Positions 22,748 through 39,130 are shown, counted from the first letter of the stretch. The stretch: 64,000 nucleotides of DNA from Chaetoderma sp. LZ-2023a (GCA_034401795.1 CM067367.1:81895843-81959842); one strand, 5' to 3'. The notes: generated from the sequence alone by a model not told the origin. Numbers and translations: made by a program.

Positions 22748-23116
22748 CTCTTAATAATCAACTAAGCGGCGTGTAGGATGAAGCCATAATCTTTCGTCAT
22801 AAATAATTCTATTTGTCCCGTCTTTAAGTAGTAATAGTTCGACACATTGTACGAATTCAAGAAGCGTATGGCTCTACTCTTTAATAAACATGCTGTTGAA
22901 TATTTTGAAACTACTTTGACTGGACGCTGTTTGTGCCATGGGAAACAGCAGCACCCAGTCATATTAGTTTCAAAATATTCAACAGCCTACCTGTATATTT
23001 TTCTGGAAATTGATAGTCAGGAATTGCAGAGATCGATCGATTCCAACACGAGCAAGGTGTTGGTGGAGCATAGCTAGAGAAGAGCGGAGCATAGTTAAAA
23101 ATGGAAAGGTCCATTG
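22748..23116 (-). mobile_element. M1 MITE, inverted, near full length
   Basis: From the CRE-side landmark AATAATCAACTAAGCGGCGT through the core palindrome (22890-22985), then CAGAGATCGATCGATT, ending GGAAAGGTCCATTG at 23103-23116. Confidence 0.85.
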
Positions 23117-23119
23117 TAC

Positions 23120-24416
23120 AGTACCATTGATGGTTTTGCTGTTCATGTGAGCTTTGCTAACCAGAGTCAGTAGCACGTTCAATAAACGACTTTTGATATC
23201 CTATTTAAATCATGAAATAAGGTATTATGTCCGAATGTCAGGTTCCAATGGCAGAAGAAAACATTTGAACTGGAGTGTTTAAACATCGTTGACTGTGACA
23301 TAGCTAAGTGATGTAATGCTTTCTCGCAGACTTGGGTTGGGTTTTTCAACTGGAAAATGTTTAACATTCTGAAAAGAATCCAGGTTGTCACTTTGGGACA
23401 CCGGTGGTCTATTGATGTATGAATATTGGTCTATCAGTGTACATCTCTTGCTTTCACTTGGCTTGTCTCGTCTCATCACAGCTGAGTATTCCTTCCTGTA
23501 CATAATGTACATAAACATTCAGTTCTACATTGTAGTAAGATGTCCCATTGTTGATGCTTCTTGAGAGAATATACATGGAAAACGGCCACCCACTCATACA
23601 CACTCACTCGGACTACTCAGCGATGCACTACATTGGCATATACTGCATGCGAAACCACCTGGTCTAATATGCTGAGTCACCAGTAAATAGAATAGCCTTG
23701 AATAGATCAGGCTGGCAGTGCGTTGTTAACAACCTGAGAGGTTGAACACAAATCTGTATCATTAGAGATAAAATATAAATGTTATTTTAATTACAGTGGG
23801 AAACTTGGAACGAACCTGAGAATAAAACACAGCTGCAATGGATAACATGAAATAATCGACTTATTCTTAATATTTCCAGTGCAAAATCTAAAAAATTGCT
23901 TGCGCATAAAGATATTAAAAATTAAAGTTTTGAGAAACGAGAGGAGTAAATACAGGAGAGTGATTAGATTAGATAGAATCCAAATCCAATAACCTATGTT
24001 CAATCATGCTTGTGTGAGCTGTAATATCATTTATAATTCAGGCGAATCCGATCAACTGGAGCGTTGCAAATAATACAAGTGAATTTGAAAATAGTAGCTT
24101 GGCTTATGTTGTATAGGGAGGCGGGGTACGCAGCCTTCTCTTCCACTCACCTTATTTGTATTGTGAATTTATAAGCGTGTTGTCATGTTTAGATCTCATT
24201 TCACTATGTAATGATTTCTGTCTCAGACATTTATATGGCATTCTTACAGCAGGAGCAATGACACTTTTATTGGTTGTACTGATTATTTGTTAGACAGAAT
24301 TCGTGACCACCCAGAAAAATATGTAGGTGAAAGCCTTTGTTCGGCCCTTAAACAAAAACAGCATACGTTAACACCATTTACGAACTAGTTACCAGTTTTC
24401 GAATGAGAATAATGAA
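23120..24416. other. no recognised feature
   Basis: No gene, repeat or RNA could be supported. Short ORFs are of random-like composition. Confidence 0.45.
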
Positions 24417-24780
24417 TAATGGACGTTTCCAATTTTGGCTATACCCCGCCATCTCTAGCTTAGCTCAGTTAACACCTCGCTCGTATTTTCAGATTTTCAG
24501 AAAACTATACAGGTTGGCTGTTGAATATTTTGAATTAATTTGACTGGGTGCAGCTGCTGCCTATGGCAGCACCAGCGTCCAGTCAAATTAGTTTCAAAAT
24601 ATTCAACATTTATTTTTTATTGAATAGCAAAGACAAACAATTCGTAAAACGTGACGGACTATTACAAGCTTAAGACGAGCTAAATCGAGACATGCATTCT
24701 GTAATTGGTCATGGCGTGATCGTACATGTCGCCTAGCTGGTTATGACGTCAGCTGATGGATGGATAGATTGGAAAGTGAT
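24417..24780 (+). mobile_element. M1 MITE, near full length
   Basis: TAATGGACGTTTCCAATTTT start, core palindrome 24520-24607 with GCAGCTGCTGCCTATGGCAG loop, TGACGTCAGCTGATGGATGG near the right end. Confidence 0.85.
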
Positions 24781-25226
24781 GTTGAGCAATAAAGGCACCC
24801 CATGATGCTGACTCCACAATAAGAAATTGGATACCGTAAATACTTTCCAGAATTCCTGACATTTATATCGTAAACTAAAAAAGACCTGTCCGGGATTGTC
24901 ATAAAATACGTCTACCAAAGTGGTAAACTATCAATTATTTGTCACGAATCATTGGCAAGTGTTGATATGAATGCCTCGTGTCTTTACACAGTACTCTGAT
25001 TTATCGATACGATTACATTCTTTTTATTTTATTTTCTCCCACTACCGAGACGAGACGATCGGCAACTCTCGAGTCTTTGAATCATGACCATTTGGGTATT
25101 TTCCACGACAAAGAAAAGCGCCATGATAAAGTGGGATCCGAGCAGATGATAGTATATCATCACATCCTGGGGGAATCAAAAAGCCATAATATACTGTCAA
25201 TGATAATGCCTTTATGCACGTTTAGG

Positions 25227-25622
25227 CAATTCATGAATCCATTTCCTCACTCAATCATATGCCGTCATAATCAACTACGCGATGTGTATGCTGATGTCAC
25301 AATCGTGACGTCATGAATGATCCGATTATGCCCGTCTTTAGCGCTTAATAGTCCGACACGTTGTACGAATCGTATGTTTTTGCTATTTAAGAAACATGCT
25401 GTTGGATATTTTGAAACTAATATGACTGGGCAATGGTTCTGCTATAGGCAGCAACAGCACTCAGTCAAATTAGTTTCAAAATATTCAACAGCTTACCTGT
25501 ATAGTTTTATGGGAGTTGATAGATAGGAAGTTCAGAGACCGATCGATCCCAACACGAGCGCGGTGTGGGTGGGGCTTAGCTAGAGATGGGCGGGGCATAG
25601 CTAAAACTGGGAATGTCCATTG
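25227..25622 (-). mobile_element. M1 MITE, inverted, near full length
   Basis: Starts ATTCATGAATCCATTTCCTC, has CGTGACGTCATGAATGAT, core 25396-25492, GACCGATCGATCCCAACACG, and ends GGGAATGTCCATTG. Confidence 0.88.
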
Positions 25623-25895
25623 TATGAAGCTGACCAAAACCTTTGCTTAATCCTGTAGAGAGAAATGATGGGCAAATTACCATACGCCCATTAGGGACTT
25701 CTGATTGTATTTGTATGTAGTTGACAAATCTGTAGATCAATGTATAATTCTGAAAATTATAGCAAATGTATTTTTCCACGTGTATTAGGCTGTAGAATGT
25801 TGATACATTTTTCTTTTTGCGATGGGAGCAGCATGGTATTGTATACATTCCTACTCGAATGCCTTACTTTGTTAACTAATTTTCAAATTACAATA

Positions 25896-26400
25896 TTAAA
25901 GGGATGTTAATCTAATCTCAAATGTTATATTGCACCGATAGATTAGATTTTATATATATCATATCATTCATATTTCGTCATATTCTCGTTTCAGTATCAC
26001 AAGTTACTACTTTGTAATATCGCGGAAATGTTGAACAGTGGTCGCCGCCATTTTGTCTCCTCAAGCGATAGCGTGTATTACATTCTTTATTATGTAATAC
26101 TCATCTCTTTGAACATTTTGGAACTAATTTGACTAGTTGATTAGTTTCAAAATATTCAACAGCGTATCTGTACCATTGCTTTTATACCATATTTCCAAAC
26201 TATAACTGGCCCCTCCTTGAGCGAGCGTGTATAATAAGGCATGCACGATATATTTTTCTGATTAAATCATGGCAGCCATCATAAAATGTAGGAATATAGC
26301 AACATCTTGCTACTAAAGCGTGAATAGGTAAAATGCCAGGGATGGATTATATGTGGCAAATTCTATCACCTGAATGGTTAGTTTAAGATAACGCTGCATA
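25896..26400. mobile_element. K MITE, inverted second copy
   Basis: Starts TTAAAGGGATGTTAATCTAA and is the inverse of 10889-11465 along its length, including GGCGGCGACCACTGTTCAAC-type sequence, the core palindrome (about 26103-26163), and CATGGCAGCCATCATAAAAT. The far terminus is decayed. Confidence 0.65.
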
Positions 26401-26834
26401 ATTCGATTGTACACTGTCGTCTCCATAACATTGATGTCGAGATCTTTGCTAGCACCATCACCACCTTCAATAGATCCTACATTATGTATTTATACGGGGA
26501 TATTCCTGTCGACATATTTAATGACAGACCCATCCCCATGGACAAACGTCGCTAACCAAAATGACAAACATCGCAAATCGTTGCTACTCGGATTTAACTG
26601 TACATTATGTACTATATTTAACTTGTTACACACTCGCTCGTCCACCAGTCCCAAAGCACGCGCGTGCGCACACATATACATTAATAAATTTGGTTGGCTA
26701 TGTTACCCAAATTTAATAGCGGTGTCACCACATTGTCTTGGTGCCGCTCGCCAAAGTGATAAACATTGCAAATCTAATATGAGTCAGATCGTGTCAACGA
26801 TATATGTGTTGGCTACCATGCCATTGGGCACTCC

Positions 26835-28320
<1,486 letters not shown>

Positions 28321-28321
28321 G

Positions 28322-28530
28322 TTAACCCTTTTATGACGAAGCCGACCGAAACCGACCTCTGCTGTGGTCTTGAGGAATGTCCATCGGGAAGCCAAATGAA
28401 GACTGTTTTTGAAATATTACCACTGCAATGACTGGCTCGGTAACAGAGCCAGCCATTCAAGCGGTCAATTTTCAAAAAGAGACTTTACTTGGTCGACAAA
28501 TAGATACTCAATAAGCAAATATTTTGATCT
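28322..28530. mobile_element. P MITE
   Basis: Left end TTAACCCTTTTATGACGAAG, then GACCTCTGCTGTGGTCTTGA, AATGTCCATCGGGAAGCC, and a central inverted repeat GACTGGCTCGGTAACAGAGC. The right end is weaker. Confidence 0.75.
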
Positions 28531-28577
28531 TTTGAAAAAATGTAGTCATTACAGAACATTTAAAAAAACTAATTCAC

Positions 28578-28945
28578 ACTAATATTAGTTTTAAAATATT
28601 AAATGACTTAGCTGTATAGTTACATTGGAATTTTGATTCTGGGAATTCAGGTTCCAAAGATTCGAATTAATTCCAACATGCATTAGTCTAGTTCCAATGA
28701 AGAGATCGGATCTGCCACTCCGATAGTCATAATCAATCAAGCCACCGTAGGATGACGTCACAATCAAAATGCGTTATGAATGGCGTATCTACGTCGTCGT
28801 GAACATTGACTAGTTCGTCAAGTGTACGATTTTTATGTCCTTACTATTGAATAAACATTATGTTGAGCACTGTTGCTGCCATAGGCAGTAAGAATACCCA
28901 GTCAAACTAGTTTTTAAATAATCAACTGCTTTACATTCCACAGGA
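28578..28945 (-). mobile_element. two M1 fragments, inverted
   Basis: 28578-28690 resembles the outer half (AATATTAGTTTTAAAATATT to TAATTCCAACATGCATTAG). 28722-28945 resembles the CRE half plus a core (GTTGAGCACTGTTGCTGCCA and the inverse CAGTCAAACTAGTTTTTAAA). Confidence 0.55.
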
Positions 28946-29740
28946 GGTGCAGAAATAGTTTCAATAGGTCCGCTGTGTTAGAATGCTCTGCAACAAAACT
29001 ATTCTATACGGAACGATAATGTTCGCTAAAAACCGTATCCCACCATCCTTTGTGCGACAGGCTTATGACGTAATATAACATCTGTGGTGTATGACGTTGT
29101 TTCACGTACAATTACGTCACAGATTGAAAACATGTTTTGCTTTTCGTGAGTCACCTCCAAACATGTTTCGCGAAATAGCAGAGCGCTCTAACACAACGTA
29201 TCGTCCCGTAGGAGAAACATGTTTTCTGCCAAATAAGCAAAACCTGGACAAATTGCAACAGACGCTGTTTTGGTTTTATATGATACTACTGGTCCTCAGG
29301 TACAATATTAAAAATTTCTTTTAAACATCCCACCGCGGGGAAGGACGTAATTAACATAATTATAAAAGGCCGCCAAATTTTAGCTTCGGGCGAAATATCA
29401 CATTTCTTATTAATTTTAGACACATGCAATGTATTACAAAAAGATAGAATGTATTTATTAGTAGAAAGACGTAGATGTACGGCAAAACATTTAGGGAGTC
29501 TCGACACCGTGTACAATATCGCCAGTTATTAGAAGCATGAATATACTTCTTATCCATTGATCATATTTATTTTTAGCTTAGAATGTCATATAAACATGGG
29601 TGAAAATGCTGCTAGGTTTACGTGGATGTATTTCTGCTTCAAGGAACAGTACAGTGAAGTTGTAGATTAATTTTAGTTTCTATAATATTTGTTCCTGGAT
29701 AATAAAAAATAGATCCAAAGTAAAATGAAAAATAAAAACG
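28946..29740. other. no recognised feature
   Basis: A small inverted pair around AAACATGTTTTGC/GAAACATGTTTTCTGCC (29128-29240) is visible. No gene supported. Confidence 0.35.
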
Positions 29741-29749
29741 GAATCAACG

Positions 29750-32010
29750 ATTTGTGTGTGCCAGTTAAATTACATCTGGCATGTCCTTATTGATGCAGCC
29801 CTTAATTCAATGTTTCTGTCGAGAGCGTATGACATTCCTATCTTGGAGGTTAATGAAGATAATATAGATGATGCGATATTGAAGGCCGATGACGTTGAAA
29901 TAGCTCTTCACCTTTTTAATGCTGTTATCAAACAGGACTCTACAGTTGAATCCGTATTATCAGATGATGTGTTTGAGAGGATAAATGAAAAGCTAGAGTC
30001 CGAGAAGTCAAAGATAGCATGTGGGGCTACCCTGTATACGTGTGGGTGCAGTAGCTGTAAATGGTAGATCTGCTCAAAGTGTTTCTGAGAGTTCAAAGAA
30101 CGGGTGACTAATTTGTACTTGAAACCACTGGCAGAGATCTTGCCCTTCTTCGCCGCTGCTTGCCACAGTTAGTGCGTGAAGTAGGTATACTTACACCTAA
30201 AAGACATGATAAAGCTAGAGAGTACAAGGCCCGACATTTAGACCAATTTCATGACCGGCCAATTTTTGGTGCGAAGGAGTGATAGATTATGAACCGGTAT
30301 TGCAAGTGACCTGGTGATAGAACAATACTTGATGAGGACGATCAAGGCCACTGGGGGCCAGACGCGTGGATGAAGGATGGCTGAGTTACAACGAACACAT
30401 TGGCTTTTAGCACACCCTTCGTGTGAAGAAATCAATGAAGCCATGCATGAACTAACAGAATCAATGTACCGAACTTCTGAGCAACATCAAGGCATGTTCG
30501 AGGCGAGGAATGCACCAGATCACAATGATAGTCTGAACATTTTAGAATATTTGCAAAGCTATTCTCCCTTGGTGGTATGTATGGAACAACATTTAGTGTC
30601 TGTTGATCGGGAGAAGCTCGCGCTTAACTCACGGCTCGTTTTCAAACGCTTGCTGATCGTATCAAATAACAGTGATTGTAATCTAGACACAACTTTGAAG
30701 CATGTCCTATCTACATAACCGCCATCTCTGTTTGACAAACATGGCCATCTATGGGAGGCGACCAAGTTGCAGCTGGCAGATGCTTGTAATCTACAACTTC
30801 TACTAAGAGCAAGACTGCAAGCCCGCAAACAGCACAAAAATACACTGTTTTTGATGGGGGCGTTATTGATTCACAGATTTCAGTGGAAGACTCGTGCCAC
30901 ATTTGATGGCATTGCTACGATCAACGTGGACTATATAAGGAAATTCAACAGTCCAACTGTTGTGTTTGATGGATATACGAATAGACCATCGATTAAGGAT
31001 ATGACTCTTCTGAGACGGCTAAAGGGATCAGTGGAATCAAAGGTGCTATTCCCAAACAACATGGCACAAGTCAAAAGAAAGATCATTTCTTGGCAAACTC
31101 GACCAACAAACATTACTTCATCAATCTCTTGTGCGAATAACTCCAAGAAAGTGATGTTCGAACTGTGAATGATGTCGATGATGCGCATGCTCTGACAGCA
31201 TTGACAGGGTTTGTAGATGTGCCAAATCGGATACAACCCACGTTATTGAGGAAGGCGCAGCCATATTAGTCTTGCTGTGTCACTTTGCAGAACCTGGCCT
31301 TCACACTCTAATCTACACATCGGATCACCTAGAGAAACACGACAAGACAGGCAGATACAACGTTCGGGACATCAATTCTCTTCGAGCAGAACTTGGCGAT
31401 GATGTTGCTCACTGCCTACGTCTAATTTATGCTTTAAGCTCCTGTCATACAACATCACGTTTATTTGGCATAGGGAAAGGTTTCCGCTTAGAACGATACA
31501 GACCAATGAATCGTTTAATAAACATGCAGAAAACCTTTGCAACGCTTCTACGAATGATGGCATTCAGCTAGCTGGCGAAAGGTTACTGGTGTGCCTCTAT
31601 GGAGACAATGAGAATGATACATTGGATACTCTGAGGCTTCGAAATCCTCATGAAAACGTGGTCAAAACTGTTTCATCTGTGCGAAGTCAAAAGCTGTCAC
31701 CAACGTCTGATGCTTGCAAGTATCATAGTTTCCGGGTTTTCTACCAGGTCGAGTTGGGGACGGGGAAGCGTAACAATTTAAAATGAGAAGATTTACAATG
31801 ACTGTCATCAGGGGAAACTTGTTCCCAGAAGTATAGATAGTCTACTAGCTCATGATTACGTTCTGAAAGTTATTCGATGTCAGCGCCGAGGAGACTGTGA
31901 GACTGTTAGATGCAGCTGCAGAAAGCACTGCTTGCATTGTACTGATGCCTGCGGTAAATGCGGGGATGTTAACTGCAGCAATGTTCCAAGTTTTCAAGCA
32001 TCCTTTGCAG
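29750..32010 (+). pseudogene. decayed XPG-nuclease/CXC transposon protein (older relative)
   Basis: Fragments in several frames follow the domain order of the protein at 50345-54158. QRTGDW-like coding and EILPFFAAACHS lie near 30090-30170, and FMTGQFLVRRSDRL with IASDLVIEQYLMRTIKATGG at 30250-30350. HWLLAHPSCEEINEAMHEL at 30377-30718 follows. A nuclease N-part TVVFDGYTNRPSIKD (about 30958-31000) comes next, then YALSSCHTTSRLFGIGKG (about 31428-31480), equivalent to the GCD-TS helix region of the later copy, and last a cysteine cluster RCSCRKHCLHCTDACGKCG (31910-31970). Many stops and frameshifts make it inactive. Sequence divergence from the later copy is large, so it is a different lineage of the same family, not a recent duplicate. 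No terminal repeats were found around it. Confidence 0.7.
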
Positions 32011-34840
<2,830 letters not shown>

Positions 34841-34844
34841 ATTC

Positions 34845-34910
34845 CAGTATGTCTGTTTGCAGGCCAAGGGAAGACTATTTTTGAAAACTGACCACTGGAA
34901 TACTGGACTC
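34845..34910. mobile_element. P MITE half copy
   Basis: GTCTGTTTGCAGGCCAAGGG, AAGACTATTTTTGAAAACTG and ACCACTGGAAT; the inverse half is missing. Confidence 0.5.
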
Positions 34911-35244
34911 TACGAAGCTGAAAAACATTGCTCCGTACGATTCTAGCACACCCTGCCAATGCACATATCAGCGACACGGCTAAATATGTTAATTACGACC
35001 ACTTGCTTTCGTGTGCAATAATGTATTACCCCTCATTAATGTCACATGACCAAATGCTGTTATTTGATTTGTTAAGATCAGGAATGGATGATCCGGTATT
35101 TCCCTCAAGCGAGAGCTATACTATACGGTATCCCCCGCGCGGAAAAACGTGTTTCAGTTTTACTGTACAGTTAGTCATAAAGCTTATTTTTATAATATGC
35201 GTGTTGCTAAAATGGCGGATACGCGCCCGCTTCGGAATTGATGA

Positions 35245-35342
35245 ATTTCAAGATTTCAAGCGCCTCAATCTCAAGACGACTATACTGGAACGTTGTTGCA
35301 TATTTTGAAACTAATTTGACGGGAGCTGTTGCTGCAGCAAGG
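35245..35342 (+). mobile_element. M1 MITE, left half fragment
   Basis: GATTTCAAGCGCCTCAATCT, ACTATACTGGAACGTTGTTG, CATATTTTGAAACTAATTTG and GGGAGCTGTTGCTGCAGCAA. It stops at the palindrome centre. Confidence 0.6.
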
Positions 35343-35776
35343 TTGTATATTCCGCAAAACACTTGTAGTCGAATAGCGAATGCATTACTGGACAAATTAA
35401 TCATAGCCATAAAAACGGCGAGTTAATTATCTATTGCAATCTTGTACATTTCTTCGTGATGTGATAATAATGATCCGCCTGACGAGCGTGTCACATACGG
35501 AAATCAACATACCGATGTGAAATGGATTACTCATAGAATTAATTGTAGGAGTAATTAGTCTCTATGGTAAGCCCATACAATGTATGATGCTATTCCGGAT
35601 TAACTCTCTAACGTGAACGAGATCATAGACGCCGTTTCTAGCGTACAACCAAGGCAAAAAAGTGTCAATTTCAATCTTTCAGAACTAGCTTAGAGATGTC
35701 TAATTCAAGAATTACTTATCTAATTATATTGTCACGCTACAATCTCTATCTTCGACGTCTGAGGGGTAATAAATTC

Positions 35777-35913
35777 GTTACACCAGTGTTTTGACTGTGG
35801 TACAGGCTGTTACCACACCTATGTATTCCCCCCCTCCCCCGGGCTACGCTCGGGAGATACAACGTTTGCGCGTGTTGTAACAGCCTGTACCCCCGTCAAA
35901 ACACTGGTGTAAC
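35777..35913. mobile_element. 137-bp palindromic MITE-like element
   Basis: Starts GTTACACCAGTGTTTTGACT and ends with its inverse. Arms of about 37 bp match with two or three differences. The centre is C-rich. Flanks share TAATA (left 35767-35771, right 35913-35917), but a clean target duplication is not certain. Confidence 0.6.
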
Positions 35914-35924
35914 TAATAGTATTT

Positions 35925-36345
35925 CTTAAAATGCACTCCATTTTCTGTCACCACAATCCATTTACTAGCATAAAAGAGTAAGTAGCATTTAGCGCGTATT
36001 TGTTTTGAGAAACCTCTCATTAATAGATCAAACAGTGACCGTTATAGACAGATTAGTATTTCGCGTTACATAATAGCCAGAAAGCAAAGCAACGACGAAA
36101 TTGATATGAGTAACCGTTTGTCCAAAAATTGTCAAAAAATGTAAATGATTGCTTATTGAATATGCATTTGCAGGCCAAGTGAAGACTGTTTTTGAAAATT
36201 GACCACTGGAATGGCTGGCTCGGTTACCGCGCCAGTTATTCCAGTGGCAAATTTTCAAAAATATTCTTCACTTGACCTCCCGATGGACATTCCTCAAGAG
36301 CACTGCAGAGGCCGGTTTTAGTCGGCTTCGTCATAAAAGTGTTAA
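35925..36345 (+). repeat. dispersed direct duplication, copy 1 (with a P MITE)
   Basis: About 210 bp from AATGCACTCCATTTTCTGTC to TTTGTCCAAAAATTGTC is repeated at 37470-37685, and both copies are followed by a P MITE (36157-36345 here, ending CATAAAAGTGTTAA). Confidence 0.7.
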
Positions 36346-36574
36346 AACCAGATTCAAAAACCGAATAAGAAAAATAATTTACTATTTAATACATTTTGTA
36401 GTGAAAATTGTTAACAAAATTTGACTTACAGCTGTTGTCAAATGAAGATCGTGTTTGCTTAACGACCGAGCATGCGGGAGTGGGTGAAGGAGCGAGCGAA
36501 GGGAGCGAGAAATTGTGGACTAGGTTCTGTATATTTACTTCATGAAGGATTCTTCTTAGCCCGTCGTTACACGA

Positions 36575-36760
36575 ATTATGTGTAACCACTATTTAATAAG
36601 CATTTTGTTGAGAATTTTGGAACTATCCAGGCGGGACGATGTTGGTACCATAAGTTACAACAATGCCCGGCCAGGATAGTTTCAAAATATTCAACAAGTT
36701 ACCTGCATAGTTACTCTCTAATTGATAATCAGTTAGTCGGGTTAATCCGGGCATCATAAT
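36575..36760 (-). mobile_element. M1 MITE, diverged
   Basis: CTATTTAATAAGCATTTTGT, the core with both arms carrying ATCC in place of the usual TTTGACT segment, then GTTACCTGCATAGTTACTCT. Outer ends are not recognisable. Confidence 0.55.
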
Positions 36761-36916
36761 CTGCTATCGTGGAACAAAAATGCCCTTGGAAAGGGATAAG
36801 CAAATTAGGAATTAATTCTTTAATTATTGTAAGATATGTAGAAGCGTGTGCAGGCGTAGGTGCCAATTTGTGGCTGAAAGAACTGTGTGTGATTTAAGGT
36901 GTATGTGCGACTTTCA

Positions 36917-37030
<114 letters not shown>

Positions 37031-37162
37031 CTGTCAGAATTTCTTTGTGTGTACATAGATGTAGAAATTTGTACAAATTGTAAATAATTTATGTATATAT
37101 GTTAATGAGGGCCTCTGTTAGATCAGGCCGTGTACTTGAAGATTTACCCTCAATAAATAACG

Positions 37163-37207
<45 letters not shown>
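37031..37207 (+). mobile_element. probable retroposon 3' tail ending in (ATT)n
   Basis: A small hairpin GGGCCTCTGTTAGATCAGGC lies at about 37109-37128. It is followed by a CCCTCAATAAATAACG segment with an AATAAA signal and then (ATT)n from 37163. A hairpin plus a short-unit tail is a common LINE/SINE 3' arrangement. No coding part is visible upstream, so this is inference. Confidence 0.4.
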
Positions 37208-37211
<4 letters not shown>

Positions 37212-37469
37212 CCTGGCCTCGTGATTCATTGACCGTATTGATCTAGAACACATGTTATCACATAACAAATTATTTCAGTCGAATTGAATCCAAAATATTC
37301 GGAAAGGATTTGTTCTACAAAGGAGAAGGTAATTAACTTTTATGTCCCAAATATTATAACATGTACAAAGGCGAAAAGCATTGCCAAGTACGGTTCCAGA
37401 ACAGCATGTCTGAGCTAAATATTTTAATTACGACCACTTGCTTTCGTGACGGATGATCATAAGACCACG

Positions 37470-37860
37470 TGTCTTAAAATACACACCATCTTCAGCCACC
37501 ACAATCCATTTACTAGCATAAATGAGTAGCATTTAGAGCGTATTTGTTTTTAGAAGCCTCTTATTAATGGATAAAGATTGGCTGTTATAGACAGATTATC
37601 TAGACCGTTTGACGTGTTACATAATAGCGAGAGCAAAACAAGGACGAAATTGATGTGATTAACCATATGACTAAATTTTGTCCAAAAAAAACAATATATA
37701 CGCTTAATGTAGGCAAATATTTTTTGAATTTTGAAAAGTTACAGCGCCAGTCATTCCAGTGGTAAATTTTCAAAAATAGCCTTCACTTAGCCTCCCAATG
37801 GGCATTGCTCGAGGTCACTGCAGAGGCCGGTTTTGGCCGACTTCGTGAGAAAATGGTTAA
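37470..37860 (+). repeat. dispersed direct duplication, copy 2 (with a P MITE)
   Basis: Parallel to 35925-36345: CACCACAATCCATTTACTAG, GTATTTGTTTTTAGAAGCCT, TTACATAATAGCGAGAGC. It is then followed by a P MITE ending GAGAAAATGGTTAA. A word TTAATTACGACCACTTGCTT just before it (37425) also occurs at 34990. Confidence 0.65.
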
Positions 37861-38249
37861 CTTTAATAGGGTATTCTACAGCGGAACTGCGTCAAACGTT
37901 TGGAACTATTGGAAATAAAACATTTTATTTATTATAATAGACATAATGAAATTTGCAATTAAACCTACTTAAGATCACTTGTCTACAGCGAGTTTTCGCT
38001 TACTTTCGTCTTATTATATTGATTTAAATCGTTTTGCTAAATCCGCTATCAATGATAATCTGCTGTTTTTGGAGTAATTACTGCATATAATATACACAGT
38101 AAAAAATGCCGATTTTGCACGGGCAGAGCGGTGTGGAAACGACACTAAACAGGTAGCAAGGATTGGAGATAGTTATGCTTAAAATTATTATCCTTAACAC
38201 ATCTGTTTAGAAGGTAGCATACGCGACGCTTAAGCAATGAATGAATCCA

Positions 38250-38730
38250 GTTTTAGCTTTACCCGTCCATCTCTAGCCAAACTCTACCCATGTTTTGACC
38301 GAGTTATGATCAATCGATCCCTACACTCTCCGAATCTCAATTTCCAGAAATATGTGCAGGTAAGCTGTTGAATATCTTGAATTTAATTCGCTCGTGTTGG
38401 GATAGCTCGATCACTGAACTCGCTACCTATCAATTTCCCCCCAAAAAATATGCAGGTAAGCTGTTAAATATTTTGAAACTAATTTGCCTGGGCGTTGTTG
38501 CTGCCTATGGAAGCAACAGCGTCCAGTCAAATTAGTTTCAAAATATTCAACATAATTTTTATTGAATGGTAAGGACATACAATTTGTATATCGTGCCGGA
38601 CTATTAGGCGTTAAAGACGGACTATTTAGAATCAGTAATTACGTCATGATTATACCGTCACCCTACACGCAGCGTAGTTGATTATCACGTCACATAATGG
38701 ATGGATAAACTTAGAAATGTCAATTGTTTA
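38250..38730 (+). mobile_element. M1 MITE with internal partial duplication
   Basis: Normal left module, then GCAGGTAAGCTGTTGAATAT (38358), then the module from CTCGTGTTGGGATAGCTCGA repeats and leads to a second GCAGGTAAGCTGTTAAATAT (38453) with the complete core (38460-38550). CRE half follows. It ends AACTTAGAAATGTCAATTG. Confidence 0.8.
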
Positions 38731-38953
38731 TATACGCTTACGTAATGAAACCTGGTATTGATGCGATTTTCTGGTGTTGCCTTCGACACGTTGATAATGC
38801 AGGGAGAAAACCAGGATAGCAGTCTTATAGATAATAACATACACTTACGGTAGACATTCCTCTGTTTTAGCAGAATTTTCTGTGTTATGATAAATAGTTC
38901 TGTCTTATTGTACTGCTGACTCCAGCTATAACCTCTGAGAACTCGTCATATGC

Positions 38954-39067
38954 GCGCGCTCTCTCGCTCTGTCTTTCTCTCTCTCTCTCGATCCCTCGCC
39001 CTCCCTCCCTCTCTCCCCCCTCCCTGCCTCTCCCCCCCCCCCCCCACCTCCCTCCCCCCTCTCCCTC

Positions 39068-39128
<61 letters not shown>
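38954..39128. repeat. (CT)n-rich polypyrimidine tract
   Basis: CT and CCCT steps, then a pure (CT)n run. ORFs here are Ser/Leu or Arg/Glu low complexity. Confidence 0.95.

Positions 39129-39130
<2 letters not shown>

Noticed and set aside
35458..35600. Extension of the M1 fragment at 35245-35342 to the right
   Set aside because: No M1 right-half landmarks occur there; the copy ends at the palindrome centre.
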